A stretch of 6,755 nucleotides of DNA from JAAEQG01 sp023133475 (GTDB lineage Bacteria > Planctomycetota > Phycisphaerae > UBA1845): assembly GCA_030631415.1 (NCBI GenBank), contig DAOVLE010000255.1:1-6755 (forward strand), written 5' to 3'. Made by a program: the position numbers and the translations under genes. Position 1 is the stretch's first letter; each line of letters starts with the position of its first letter. The notes under the pieces were generated by a model. The model saw nothing but the letters and a program-made list of their open reading frames with translations, made no database searches and was not told where the DNA came from. Shown here one piece after another: positions 1-6,680 of this stretch.

Positions 1-10
1 GATTTAGTCT

Positions 11-73
11 GTAGCGTCGCCCCTTGTGGGCGGCGCACCCGTGTTTTTCGTCACCCACAAGGGGTGACGCTAC
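11..73. repeat. Long palindrome, GTAGCGTC family
   Basis: Two 20-nt arms (11-30 and 54-73) are inverted copies with one mismatch that would pair as G-U in RNA, around a 23-nt loop. The element starts with GTAG and ends with CTAC, like most other palindromes here. It lies about 260 bp beyond the icd stop, in non-coding DNA. It looks like a REP-like intergenic element. A terminator role is possible but no clear T-tract follows. Confidence 0.8.
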
Positions 74-94
74 ATTGGGAATCGCCATGGTGTA

Positions 95-188
95 CATGGC
101 CAAGCTCCATCTTACGCCACAGCCTATGTCTCCGTTTGTGAAACAGGGTCACCTTATGACAACCTATCGTCGGAGACGCTTGGCCATG
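95..188. repeat. Imperfect palindrome, possible mobile-element remnant
   Basis: An 11-nt perfect inverted pair (CATGGCCAAGC at 95-105, GCTTGGCCATG at 178-188) encloses a second 7-nt pair (GTCTCCG at 128-134, CGGAGAC at 171-177). The segment is less GC-rich than its surroundings and does not begin with GTAG. It could be a small non-autonomous element or the end of a decayed insertion sequence. Short reading frames cross it on both strands, but none resembles a protein I recognise. Confidence 0.45.
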
Positions 189-206
189 CCACCTGCCAGG
201 CCTGTT

Positions 207-244
207 GTACCGCCGGCATCTTGCCGGCTGGAAGCCGGCGGTAC
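207..244. repeat. Palindrome, GTACCGCCGGC family
   Basis: Perfect 11-nt inverted arms (207-217 and 234-244) enclose a 16-nt loop that contains a further GCCGGC copy, so alternative foldings are possible. The ends are GTAC rather than GTAG/CTAC. It sits between two other palindromes in the icd downstream region. Confidence 0.75.
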
Positions 245-256
245 GGTGGTGATAGA

Positions 257-303
257 GGTAGGGCGGATTGCACCTGGCACAACGAGGCACAATCCGCCCT
301 ACC
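257..303. repeat. Palindrome downstream of icd, GTAGGGCGGATTG family
   Basis: Perfect 14-nt inverted arms (257-270 and 290-303) surround a 19-nt centre in which CCT and AGG can also pair. It is the first strong hairpin after the icd stop codon, about 30 bp downstream, so it may act as 3' end protection or as a terminator for icd. There is no U-run in the icd direction, so an intrinsic terminator is not demonstrated. Confidence 0.75.
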
Positions 304-333
304 GGTTTTGGGTTTCGTATTTTGGGCTGCGGG

Positions 334-1608
<1,275 letters not shown>

Positions 1609-1645
1609 GGTTACCTCATCTTTTCGTTTTCTTTTCCACTACTGA

Positions 1646-1662
1646 TTGCCCCAGGGGGCCAA
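1646..1662 (-). promoter_or_regulatory. 5'-leader hairpin of icd mRNA
   Basis: On the minus strand TTG, a mismatched base and CCC pair with GGG, a mismatched base and CAA around a 3-nt loop. With transcription starting near 1666, as the -10 box predicts, the hairpin would begin about four nucleotides from the mRNA 5' end. A hairpin of the same layout occurs in the exonuclease leader at 4083-4102. The folding is read by eye and function is unknown. Protection of the 5' end is one possibility. Confidence 0.4.
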
Positions 1663-1731
1663 GGTCGCACGAATCATAAAGACCGGGGCAAACAGTGTCA
1701 ACGCAGCTTATCGGCTGCCGTGCAGGCTGGC
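1654..1731 (-). repeat. Promoter-leader duplication, copy 1 (icd)
   Basis: This 78-nt block matches 4093-4170 at 73 of 78 positions. The five differences are all transitions, at 1681, 1685, 1690, 1705 and 1715. Three fall in the promoter spacer and two upstream of the -35 box. Weaker similarity continues through the untranslated leader to the shared TAACCATGGC at the start codon. The coding sequences downstream are unrelated. Confidence 0.9.
1673..1701 (-). promoter_or_regulatory. Sigma70-type promoter of icd
   Basis: Reading the minus strand, TTGACA (1701-1696) and TATGAT (1678-1673) are separated by exactly 17 bp, close to the ideal housekeeping promoter. It predicts transcription from about 1666 and a leader of roughly 58 nt before the icd ATG. 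The identical hexamers and spacing recur upstream of the exonuclease gene. Confidence 0.85.
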
Positions 1732-1776
1732 AGGGCAATCGCATCTAAGTCACCGCGTGCGGAGAATGGAGAATGG

Positions 1777-1874
1777 ATGTAGGGCGGGTTCCACCCGCCG
1801 TACTATGCCACAAAGATGTAGGGCGGGTTCCACCCGCCGTACTATGCCACAAAGGCGGGTAGAACCCGCCCTAC
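1777..1874. repeat. 39-bp tandem repeat plus inverted copy, GTAGGGCGGGTT family
   Basis: Two exact 39-nt units (1777-1815 and 1816-1854) are followed by an inverted partial copy at 1854-1874. Each unit holds a 21-nt GTAG-led core (1779-1799, 1818-1838) whose GGCGGGT and ACCCGCC arms form a 7-bp hairpin with loop TCC. Unit 2 and the inverted copy can also pair over 21 nt with one mismatch. The same core occurs at the end of pabB (5825-5845). The array lies upstream of the icd promoter and is non-coding. Confidence 0.9.
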
Positions 1875-1921
1875 AACTGTAATTACGCCGTTTTCTCAGT
1901 TTTTCACGTTCCATTTTTCGC

Positions 1922-1938
1922 GCTCCCCGTTGGGGAGC
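1922..1938. other. Small perfect hairpin in the icd upstream region
   Basis: GCTCCCC and GGGGAGC form a 7-bp stem with a GTT loop. It lies downstream of the exonuclease/unknown-protein unit, whose transcripts would run through it. In that direction it is followed by A rather than U residues, so it is not a standard intrinsic terminator. The remaining DNA from 1875 to 2037 is AT-richer, with no gene or other structure I can identify. Confidence 0.5.
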
Positions 1939-2037
1939 CGCTAAACACTACGGATTTGTCGCTATCCTTTATCCGTTATGCTTGTGTTGGCAACGTAGAC
2001 GGGACCGTTCACACCCCCTGAAATTGCCTAAAACCTA

Positions 2038-2115
2038 TAGGTCGGGTCCGCAGACCCGACATTCGGGATTCCCAACGGCGTCACCGGGGGATGTCGGGTC
2101 TGCGGACCCGACCTA
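2038..2115. repeat. 78-bp palindromic element E, copy 1
   Basis: Perfect 25-nt inverted arms (2038-2062 and 2091-2115) flank a 28-nt loop. The element is 75/78 identical to 4230-4307, including the loop, and lies in the same orientation. The downstream arm is translated as the C-terminus of the unknown 181-residue protein, whose TGA stop lies in the loop (2081-2083). The strong hairpin may end or stabilise transcripts of the exonuclease unit. Confidence 0.92.
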
Positions 2116-2626
2116 CGGGGGCTTGTTCGTTCTCCCCTGTGACCCCTTTGAAGGATGACGTTTCCAGACAGATCATTCGATTGGCATCATTCACAACCCT
2201 CCCGATGGCCTTGGCGCGCTCTATCGTAGCTTTTGACACGTTCTTGACGGTGATCGCGCCTCCCAACTTATCAATGGTGTCCTGAAGGCCCGACAGCGCC
2301 TGCTTGGCAGCTTGTATTGGGTCTACTTCTTCAGACGTTGGGAGGCCGTGCTTCTCAAGCTCCTCGGATAGGAGTGCTTGAAGCGTTTCGTAGACGGCGA
2401 TAGGGCAGTGAATCTGTTTTATCATTCCCTTGGAACCGATGAAACCCCACAGCACCTTGTGATCTTCGTCGCGCGCGGTCACGCGAACACCATTGAGAAG
2501 CGGCTCAAATACGATTTCCCCCGGAATCCTCCGATTGGGAGAGATGTCTCGATCTGCGATTGTGTCACCAGCGACCTCCAACTGCTGATCGAAGGTCTTT
2601 CCGAATAGATCTGGATCGTGCGGCAT
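2081..2626 (-). CDS. Hypothetical protein, 181 residues, unrecognised
   Basis: I do not recognise this family. The start is the ATG at 2626, chosen over a longer frame from 2803 because AGGAGGT, a near-perfect ribosome binding site, precedes it by a few bases and the longer frame would overlap the exonuclease gene. The product looks soluble: there is no signal peptide or membrane segment. Residues 36-75 look beta-rich (EIVFEPLLNGVRVTARD, then VLWGFIGSKG). Residues 76-150 are mainly helical and charged, possibly coiled. The last 11 residues (171-181, VGRVRRPDIPR) are encoded by the palindromic element at 2038-2115, so the native C-terminus may have been replaced. It starts 118 bp after the exonuclease stop on the same strand and is probably co-transcribed. 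Function cannot be assigned. A partner role with the exonuclease is only suggested by position. Confidence 0.75.
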   Translation of the reverse strand: MPHDPDLFGKTFDQQLEVAGDTIADRDISPNRRIPGEIVFEPLLNGVRVTARDEDHKVLWGFIGSKGMIKQIHCPIAVYETLQALLSEELEKHGLPTSEEVDPIQAAKQALSGLQDTIDKLGGAITVKNVSKATIERAKAIGRVVNDANRMICLETSSFKGVTGENEQAPVGRVRRPDIPR

Positions 2627-2744
2627 GGTTACCTCCTGGTAGTATCGTTGCTCGAACACAGGCGACAGCCCGAGAAGCAGAAGCCCGGCGGCGCCGACCG
2701 GCGTCTTGTTGGGGATGCCGTCCAATGCGATGACGGTCCACTTT

Positions 2745-4046
2745 CTAATCAGTGCTGACGCCCACCATCTGCCAGAACACGGGTTCGGCGATGATTCGCA
2801 CACCGTATCGCTTTGCCTTTTCAGCCTTTCCGGACATCGAGTCGGGGTCTGCCGTCACCAAGTAATCGAGTTTCTTCGTCACAGTTTCTTTGACCACCAT
2901 TCCCTTTTCCGTGGCAATCCTCTCAGTGCGTTCGCGCGTCACAGGGTCACCGTTGACACAGCAACCTAGTTGGCCTGTGAAACAGATCGTCTTTCCCTCG
3001 AGACTCCTTGCACTTGGTATTGCAGCAGTCGTATGGGTGTCCGCATGCCTTGATTGGGACATGGCTGAATCAGCAAACATCGAGGAGAATCGCTCTTCCG
3101 ACACGTTAAGGAGGTGTCGAACGTCATTCAGGTCCTTTCGCTCGGACTCGGTCAGAATCCCGTCCGCCAGCGCCACGCGCGTGAGATCGGAAACGTATTG
3201 TTCGTGCGCGGCGATCGCTTGTTCACGAGTAATGCCGAGTTCGCTGGCGACCGATGCAAGCGCGTCCGCCTCCTCGGCGGTAACGCGGCGGTCCTCCAGC
3301 ACTCTATCAAGAAGGGCGACGTACTCGTCCATCTCCGGCGTCGCGTCATTCGCTGGCGGAAGCTTTGCCAACAGACGCGAAATGTAAGATGGCTCGTTTT
3401 CAATCCGAGCGGTAGCTTCCTCTCGTCGGCATGTTCTACCACTCGAAGGCATGGCCGGCCAACGATTCCTTCCCGTCAATACTCCAGCGACCCCGAGAGC
3501 ATCGAGGTCGGCTAGTGAAACCGAGTTGGAGCCCTGAAGCCTTCGAATACACGCAGATAGCAGTGATGCGGTCGCACGTGCATCATCCATGGCCGAATGT
3601 GCGTGCGGAATTGTAATCCCAAAGTGCTCGCACACTTGGCCGAGCCTGCGACTGGGAATAGTCGGATCGGCTGCATGTGCGAGCCGCATTGTGCAAAGGT
3701 ACGGAAAACTCGGTATCGCGACACCCGCTCGCTCCACCTCTGATCTGACAAAAGTCATGTCAAAGCGGACATTGTGTGCGGCAAAAATCGCCCCTGCGAG
3801 ACGTTGCAAGACGTCTCCTACAATGTCCGTGAACTCAGGCGCAAGCCGCAACTGTCGTGCGGAAATGCTGTGTATGTAGGTGGGGCCGACGTCCCGGCGT
3901 GGATTGACCAACGTTGCGTACTCGTCAAGAACTCGCCCGGCACCGTCCAGGCGCACGATGGCAATCTCGATCACACGATCGTTCTTCGCCGGAGAAAAGC
4001 CCGTTGTCTCAACATCCACCACAGCGAACTCGACATCGACAGCCAT
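2745..4046 (-). CDS. DEDDh 3'-5' exonuclease fused to TerB-like and BRCT domains
   Basis: This 433-residue protein has three parts. Residues 5-170 form a DnaQ/RNase T-type exonuclease: motif I DVETTG gives Asp11 and Glu13, motif II HNVRFDMTF gives Asp96, and motif III HSAMDD gives His150 and Asp155, a complete DEDDh set. Residues 171-235 look like a linker. Residues 238-315 resemble a helical TerB-like domain (ALADGILTESERKDL is typical). Residues 346-430 are a BRCT domain (LEGKTICFTGQL, KKLDYLVTAD, Trp425), as in DNA ligase NadA-type and repair proteins. The N-terminal domain matches the polymerase III epsilon family, but the added domains argue for a repair or DNA-processing role rather than replicative proofreading. 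The protein is probably cytoplasmic. The ATG start shares the TAACCATGGC context with icd, with GGAG slightly far upstream. The probable operon partner is the 181-residue protein downstream. Confidence 0.9.
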   Translation of the reverse strand: MAVDVEFAVVDVETTGFSPAKNDRVIEIAIVRLDGAGRVLDEYATLVNPRRDVGPTYIHSISARQLRLAPEFTDIVGDVLQRLAGAIFAAHNVRFDMTFVRSEVERAGVAIPSFPYLCTMRLAHAADPTIPSRRLGQVCEHFGITIPHAHSAMDDARATASLLSACIRRLQGSNSVSLADLDALGVAGVLTGRNRWPAMPSSGRTCRREEATARIENEPSYISRLLAKLPPANDATPEMDEYVALLDRVLEDRRVTAEEADALASVASELGITREQAIAAHEQYVSDLTRVALADGILTESERKDLNDVRHLLNVSEERFSSMFADSAMSQSRHADTHTTAAIPSARSLEGKTICFTGQLGCCVNGDPVTRERTERIATEKGMVVKETVTKKLDYLVTADPDSMSGKAEKAKRYGVRIIAEPVFWQMVGVSTD

Positions 4047-4082
4047 GGTTACTTAATCTCCTCGTTTTCTTTCCCTCTACTG

Positions 4083-4102
4083 CTTGTCCCGGGGGGGCCA
4101 AG
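4083..4102 (-). promoter_or_regulatory. 5'-leader hairpin of exonuclease mRNA
   Basis: On the minus strand CTTG, a mismatched base and CCC pair with GGG, a mismatched base and CAAG around a CCCC loop. It occupies the same place as the icd leader hairpin (1646-1662), about three nucleotides from the predicted transcript start near 4105. The two sequences differ in and around the stem but keep the same architecture, including the single internal mismatch. Confidence 0.4.
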
Positions 4103-4170
4103 GTCGCACGAATCATAAAAACCAGGGCGAACAGTGTCAACGCGGCTTATCGGTTGCCGTGCAGGCTGGC
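4093..4170 (-). repeat. Promoter-leader duplication, copy 2 (exonuclease)
   Basis: This is the partner of 1654-1731 (73/78 identical), in the same orientation relative to its gene. Similarity fades upstream of 4170 and continues weakly through the leader to the ATG. The conserved stretch upstream of the -35 box (4141-4170) might be a regulator site or simply part of the copied segment. Confidence 0.9.
4112..4140 (-). promoter_or_regulatory. Sigma70-type promoter of the exonuclease unit
   Basis: TTGACA (4140-4135), a 17-bp spacer and TATGAT (4117-4112) read on the minus strand, identical in hexamers and spacing to the icd promoter. Transcription would start near 4105, giving a leader of about 58 nt before the ATG at 4046. 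It presumably also drives the 181-residue protein gene. Confidence 0.85.
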
Positions 4171-4228
4171 GGACGGAATCGGCTCGGCAAGGGCCTCGCC
4201 CTTCCGGTTCAACCCGCAGTCTCAGTTT

Positions 4229-4308
4229 GTAGGTCGGGTACGCAGACCCGACATTCGGGATACCCAACGGCATCACCGGGGGATGTCGGGTCTGCGGACC
4301 CGACCTAC
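4229..4308. repeat. 78-bp palindromic element E, copy 2
   Basis: Inverted arms of 26 nt (4229-4254 and 4283-4308) carry one mismatch, at 4240, around a 28-nt loop. Against copy 1 (2038-2115) there is one arm difference and two loop differences. Both copies read in the same direction and so flank the exonuclease/unknown-protein unit as direct repeats. It lies between the divergent exonuclease promoter and pabB. Confidence 0.92.
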
Positions 4309-4335
4309 AGGTTTTACTACAGCGCAAAGTTACTT

Positions 4336-4388
4336 GTAGCGCAGGCTTCCAGCCTGCAAAAAGGTAGCAGGCAGGATGCCTGCGCTAC
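4336..4388. repeat. Cruciform-like palindrome, GTAGCGCAGGC family
   Basis: Outer arms GTAGCGCAGGC (4336-4346) and GCCTGCGCTAC (4378-4388) are perfect inverted copies. Two smaller hairpins can form inside: GCAGGC with GCCTGC (4341-4356), and GCAGGC with GCCTGC (4369-4383). It can therefore fold as one long stem or two short ones. It ends 36 bp before the pabB ATG. Confidence 0.8.
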
Positions 4389-4409
4389 TGCGGCGTTTGC
4401 AGGTTGGGG

Positions 4410-4415
4410 TATACT
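4410..4415 (+). promoter_or_regulatory. Possible -10 box of pabB
   Basis: TATACT lies nine bases before the pabB ATG at 4425. No convincing -35 box is seen at the standard distance and no ribosome binding site lies between. If used, transcription would start within a few bases of the ATG and give a nearly leaderless mRNA. A chance match is quite possible. Confidence 0.35.
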
Positions 4416-4424
4416 GCCGCTGTT

Positions 4425-5828
4425 ATGGAGCTCGATGATACTCGCACCGGCGGACAACTCGTGGCGGCGGCGTTGGATCAGAGACCCGACCCGCTGTCGG
4501 TGGTGGTGGCTTTTGCACGTCAGGTAAACCCCGCCATCCTTGAAAGCATCGCCGCAGACCCTACTTACGGGCGTTGGTCGGTGTTTGCCTGTGATCCGCT
4601 GGAGGTGCTTGTTGTCGAGCAAGACTGCCGCGATGATCCATTCGAGGCTGTCGCCGCCAGACTGGCCCACTACCCGACGGTCGAAAACCGCACGGGGCTG
4701 CCGTTTTCCGGCGGATGGGTTGGCTACCTCTCCTACGAAGCCGGTGCCCGGATTGAGAACATTGCCCCCACCAACCCGGCGGGCACGACGCTGCCGTTGA
4801 TGCGTCTGGGGCTGTACGACAACGCCGTGCTCTTCGATCATCACACAGGGCGGTGGTACGCGCTTGCGGTGGATTGGCCCGACGAGGCCGGCTTCGATCG
4901 CCCATCTGCCGAAGACCGTATCGAGCAACTGTGCAAGTTGCTCGACTCGGCGGCGGCGTTGGAGCTGCCAGCCCAAGCCGCCACCGAGACACCCAAACCC
5001 GACTGGAGGCGGGAAGAGTACATCGCCCACGTATTGACAGCCAAAAAGTACATCGCCGCCGGTGACATCTATCAGGTCAACCTTACCCATCGCTTTACAG
5101 CCAGAACCGATGCCACACCGCTACGACTGTACCTGAACCTGCGGTGTGCGAACCCGGCGGACTATGCAGCCCTGCTGTCCTGGGGCAACTGCGCCGTGCT
5201 CAGTTCCTCGCCGGAGTTGTTCCTCGAACTGCGCGACGGGCGGGTAATCACCAGGCCGATCAAGGGCACCAGGCCGCGAACGAGCGATGTGTTGCTCAAC
5301 GCTATCCGCCGCCGCGAGTTGGCTTGCAGCGAAAAAGATCGGGCGGAGCTGAACATGATTATCGATCTGCTGCGCAACGACTTAAGCCGGGTGTGCGAAG
5401 TCGGCTCGGTTCGCGTGGAGTCGGCGGGCGAGTTGGAGACGCATCCCACCGTGTTCCATCGTGTAGCCGCCATCACCGGGCGGTTGCGGGCTGATGCCGG
5501 GGCGGTTGATCTGCTGCGGGCGACTTGCCCGGGCGGGTCGATCACCGGGGCGCCGAAGATTCGGGCGATGCAGATCATCGACGAGTTGGAATCGGTGCAG
5601 CGGGGGGTTTATTGTGGGTCGATCGGTTACCTGGGGCTGGACGGAAACATGGTGATGAACATCGCCATCCGCACCATGGTGGCCCAGCACGACCAGGTCC
5701 ACATCCATGCCGGCGGCGCCATTGTGGCTGACAGTGACCCGCTCGAAGAGTATGAGGAGTCGTTGGCCAAGGCGGAGGGCATGTTCCGAGCTTTGGAAAC
5801 CCGCGTAAGCTCCGCTCTGCATCTGTAG
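4425..5828 (+). CDS. pabB: Aminodeoxychorismate synthase component I
   Basis: PabB converts chorismate and ammonia (from the PabA glutaminase) to 4-amino-4-deoxychorismate, the route to p-aminobenzoate and folate. The 467-residue product belongs to the chorismate-binding family. The N-terminal region contains GRWSVFACDP (49-58) and GGWVGYLSYEA (97-107). The catalytic half has GDIYQVNL (213-220), PIKGTRPR (278-285), AELNMIIDLLRNDLSR (307-322), CPGGSITGAPK (368-378) and a HAGGAIVADSDP stretch (428-439). Lys280 in PIKGT is the PabB signature; anthranilate synthase TrpE has PIAGT. The start is set at ATG 4425. A TTG at 4404 would add seven residues. Neither has a clear ribosome binding site. The TAG stop (5826-5828) is the first TAG of a palindromic repeat. 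No pabA or pabC is adjacent, so the glutaminase must lie elsewhere. The next gene is convergent. Confidence 0.93.
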   Translation: MELDDTRTGGQLVAAALDQRPDPLSVVVAFARQVNPAILESIAADPTYGRWSVFACDPLEVLVVEQDCRDDPFEAVAARLAHYPTVENRTGLPFSGGWVGYLSYEAGARIENIAPTNPAGTTLPLMRLGLYDNAVLFDHHTGRWYALAVDWPDEAGFDRPSAEDRIEQLCKLLDSAAALELPAQAATETPKPDWRREEYIAHVLTAKKYIAAGDIYQVNLTHRFTARTDATPLRLYLNLRCANPADYAALLSWGNCAVLSSSPELFLELRDGRVITRPIKGTRPRTSDVLLNAIRRRELACSEKDRAELNMIIDLLRNDLSRVCEVGSVRVESAGELETHPTVFHRVAAITGRLRADAGAVDLLRATCPGGSITGAPKIRAMQIIDELESVQRGVYCGSIGYLGLDGNMVMNIAIRTMVAQHDQVHIHAGGAIVADSDPLEEYEESLAKAEGMFRALETRVSSALHL

Positions 5829-5845
5829 GGCGGGTTCCACCCGCC
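5825..5845. repeat. GTAGGGCGGGTT palindrome at the pabB stop
   Basis: This 21-nt copy is the same core found at 1779-1799 and 1818-1838, with GGCGGGT and ACCCGCC arms. Its leading GTAG overlaps the end of pabB, and its TAG is the in-frame stop. The hairpin directly follows the coding sequence and may act in 3' end formation. Confidence 0.88.
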
Positions 5846-5851
5846 TTCCCT

Positions 5852-5942
5852 GTAGGGTGGGTGAAGCCTGCCGTAGGCGGGCGAAACCCACCGCGCCGGT
5901 TGGTGGGTTCCACCTCGCTCCGCGAGGTTCCACCCACCCTAC
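5852..5942. repeat. Double GTAGGGTGGG palindrome between convergent genes
   Basis: The segment begins GTAGGGTGGG and ends CCCACCCTAC. It contains two sub-elements: 5852-5892, with GGTGGGT and ACCCACC arms, and 5898-5942, a 45-nt element containing the CCTCGC/GCGAGG hairpin. The second is an inverted copy (44/45) of 6629-6673. Its final CTA gives the stop codon of the glycosylase gene. Between convergent pabB and the glycosylase gene it could serve as a two-way transcript end. Confidence 0.85.
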
Positions 5943-6604
5943 TTTGCATCGTGTGGAAAGGATTCGAGCGGGCAGCCGTCGCAACGGGCCTGTGTGCGGC
6001 AATGCTTCTTAGCCACCGCGACCAGCAATGCGTGATACTCGTTGTAGACCCGTGCGTCGGGGGAGATGGCCTGCATGAACAGTTGCCGAACGGTTTCATA
6101 GCCCGCCGCCGCGTCGATCAGCCGATGCCGCCGCAGGATTCGCTTCGTGTAGGTGTCCACGACAAACGTCGGCAGGTCGCCGGCGTAGAGGATGATCGCG
6201 TCTGCCGTCTCAGGCCCGATGCCGTGAATCGCAAGCAACTCGCTACGAACCTCGTCGATGTCGCCAGCCAGAAGCGACTCTAACGACCCGCCGTGCTCCG
6301 CCCACAGCACCTCAACAAACGCCTTAAGCCGGGCGGCTTTGATGCGATAGGTGCCGGCCGGCTGAATCAACTCTGCCAGCTCTTGCTGGGGGATTTCGCG
6401 TAGTGTTTCCCAGGTCAGGCATCCGGCTGTCTTGAGATTGGCGATTGCCCGCTCGACGTTTTTCCAGGCAGTGTTCTGGGTCAGGATCGCCCCGACCACC
6501 ACCTCAGTCGCCGTCTCTGCCGGCCACCAATGCTGAGGGCCATAAGCCGCCCAAAGCCGCACATACATCTCACGAAGAACCAAGCTGACAGACACACTCA
6601 TCAT
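5939..6604 (-). CDS. Endonuclease III-like HhH-GPD DNA glycosylase
   Basis: This 221-residue protein is predicted to remove damaged bases from DNA. It has LTQNT (41-45), a helix-hairpin-helix around LLAIHGIGPETADAIILY (123-140), and FVVD with the catalytic Asp150. The usual lysine of bifunctional Nth enzymes (GRKTA) is Glu132 in GPETA, which points to a monofunctional glycosylase of the Nth-related group near COG2231/MagIII. The C-terminus has Cys202, Cys208 and Cys211 in the iron-sulfur loop region. The fourth ligand expected near 217 is Pro, so a normal 4Fe-4S cluster is doubtful. The frame extends to 6694, but those extra residues are encoded by a repeat, so I start at ATG 6604 (6601 is equally possible). 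No good ribosome binding site is visible. The stop lies in a palindrome. Substrate is not predictable. Confidence 0.88.
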   Translation of the reverse strand: MMSVSVSLVLREMYVRLWAAYGPQHWWPAETATEVVVGAILTQNTAWKNVERAIANLKTAGCLTWETLREIPQQELAELIQPAGTYRIKAARLKAFVEVLWAEHGGSLESLLAGDIDEVRSELLAIHGIGPETADAIILYAGDLPTFVVDTYTKRILRRHRLIDAAAGYETVRQLFMQAISPDARVYNEYHALLVAVAKKHCRTQARCDGCPLESFPHDAK

Positions 6605-6628
6605 CCCGGTATGGTAATCGAGTTTCGA

Positions 6629-6673
6629 GTAGGGTGGGTGGAACCTCGCGAAGCGAGGTGGAACCCACCAACC
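6629..6673. repeat. 45-bp GTAGGGTGGG palindrome upstream of the glycosylase gene
   Basis: GTAGGGTGGGTGGAACC leads into a CCTCGC/GCGAGG hairpin and then GGTGGAACCCACCAACC. It matches the inverse of 5898-5942 with one mismatch in 45. Its inner edge lies 25 bp before the glycosylase start codon, so any promoter for that gene must overlap it or lie in the short gap. Confidence 0.88.
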
Positions 6674-6680
6674 AGGGACG

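Noticed and set aside
1609..1672. Riboswitch in the icd leader
   Set aside because: The leader is only about 58 nt and has a single small hairpin, with no recognisable aptamer core. The same leader also precedes an unrelated gene.
1777..1874. Possible CRISPR array
   Set aside because: The two 39-nt units are directly adjacent with no unique spacers, there are only two of them, and no cas genes are present.
2627..2803. 59-residue N-terminal extension of the unknown protein
   Set aside because: It would overlap the end of the exonuclease gene, whereas the ATG at 2626 has a near-perfect AGGAGGT site just upstream.
4317..5090. Minus-strand open frame of 257 codons antisense to pabB
   Set aside because: It overlaps the conserved N-terminal half of pabB and the palindrome at 4336-4388. 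The translation is low in complexity, with no start signals or domain pattern.
4425..5828. Anthranilate synthase component I (TrpE) as an alternative identity
   Set aside because: The PIKGT motif with Lys280 is the PabB signature; TrpE has PIAGT at this place. No trp genes are adjacent.
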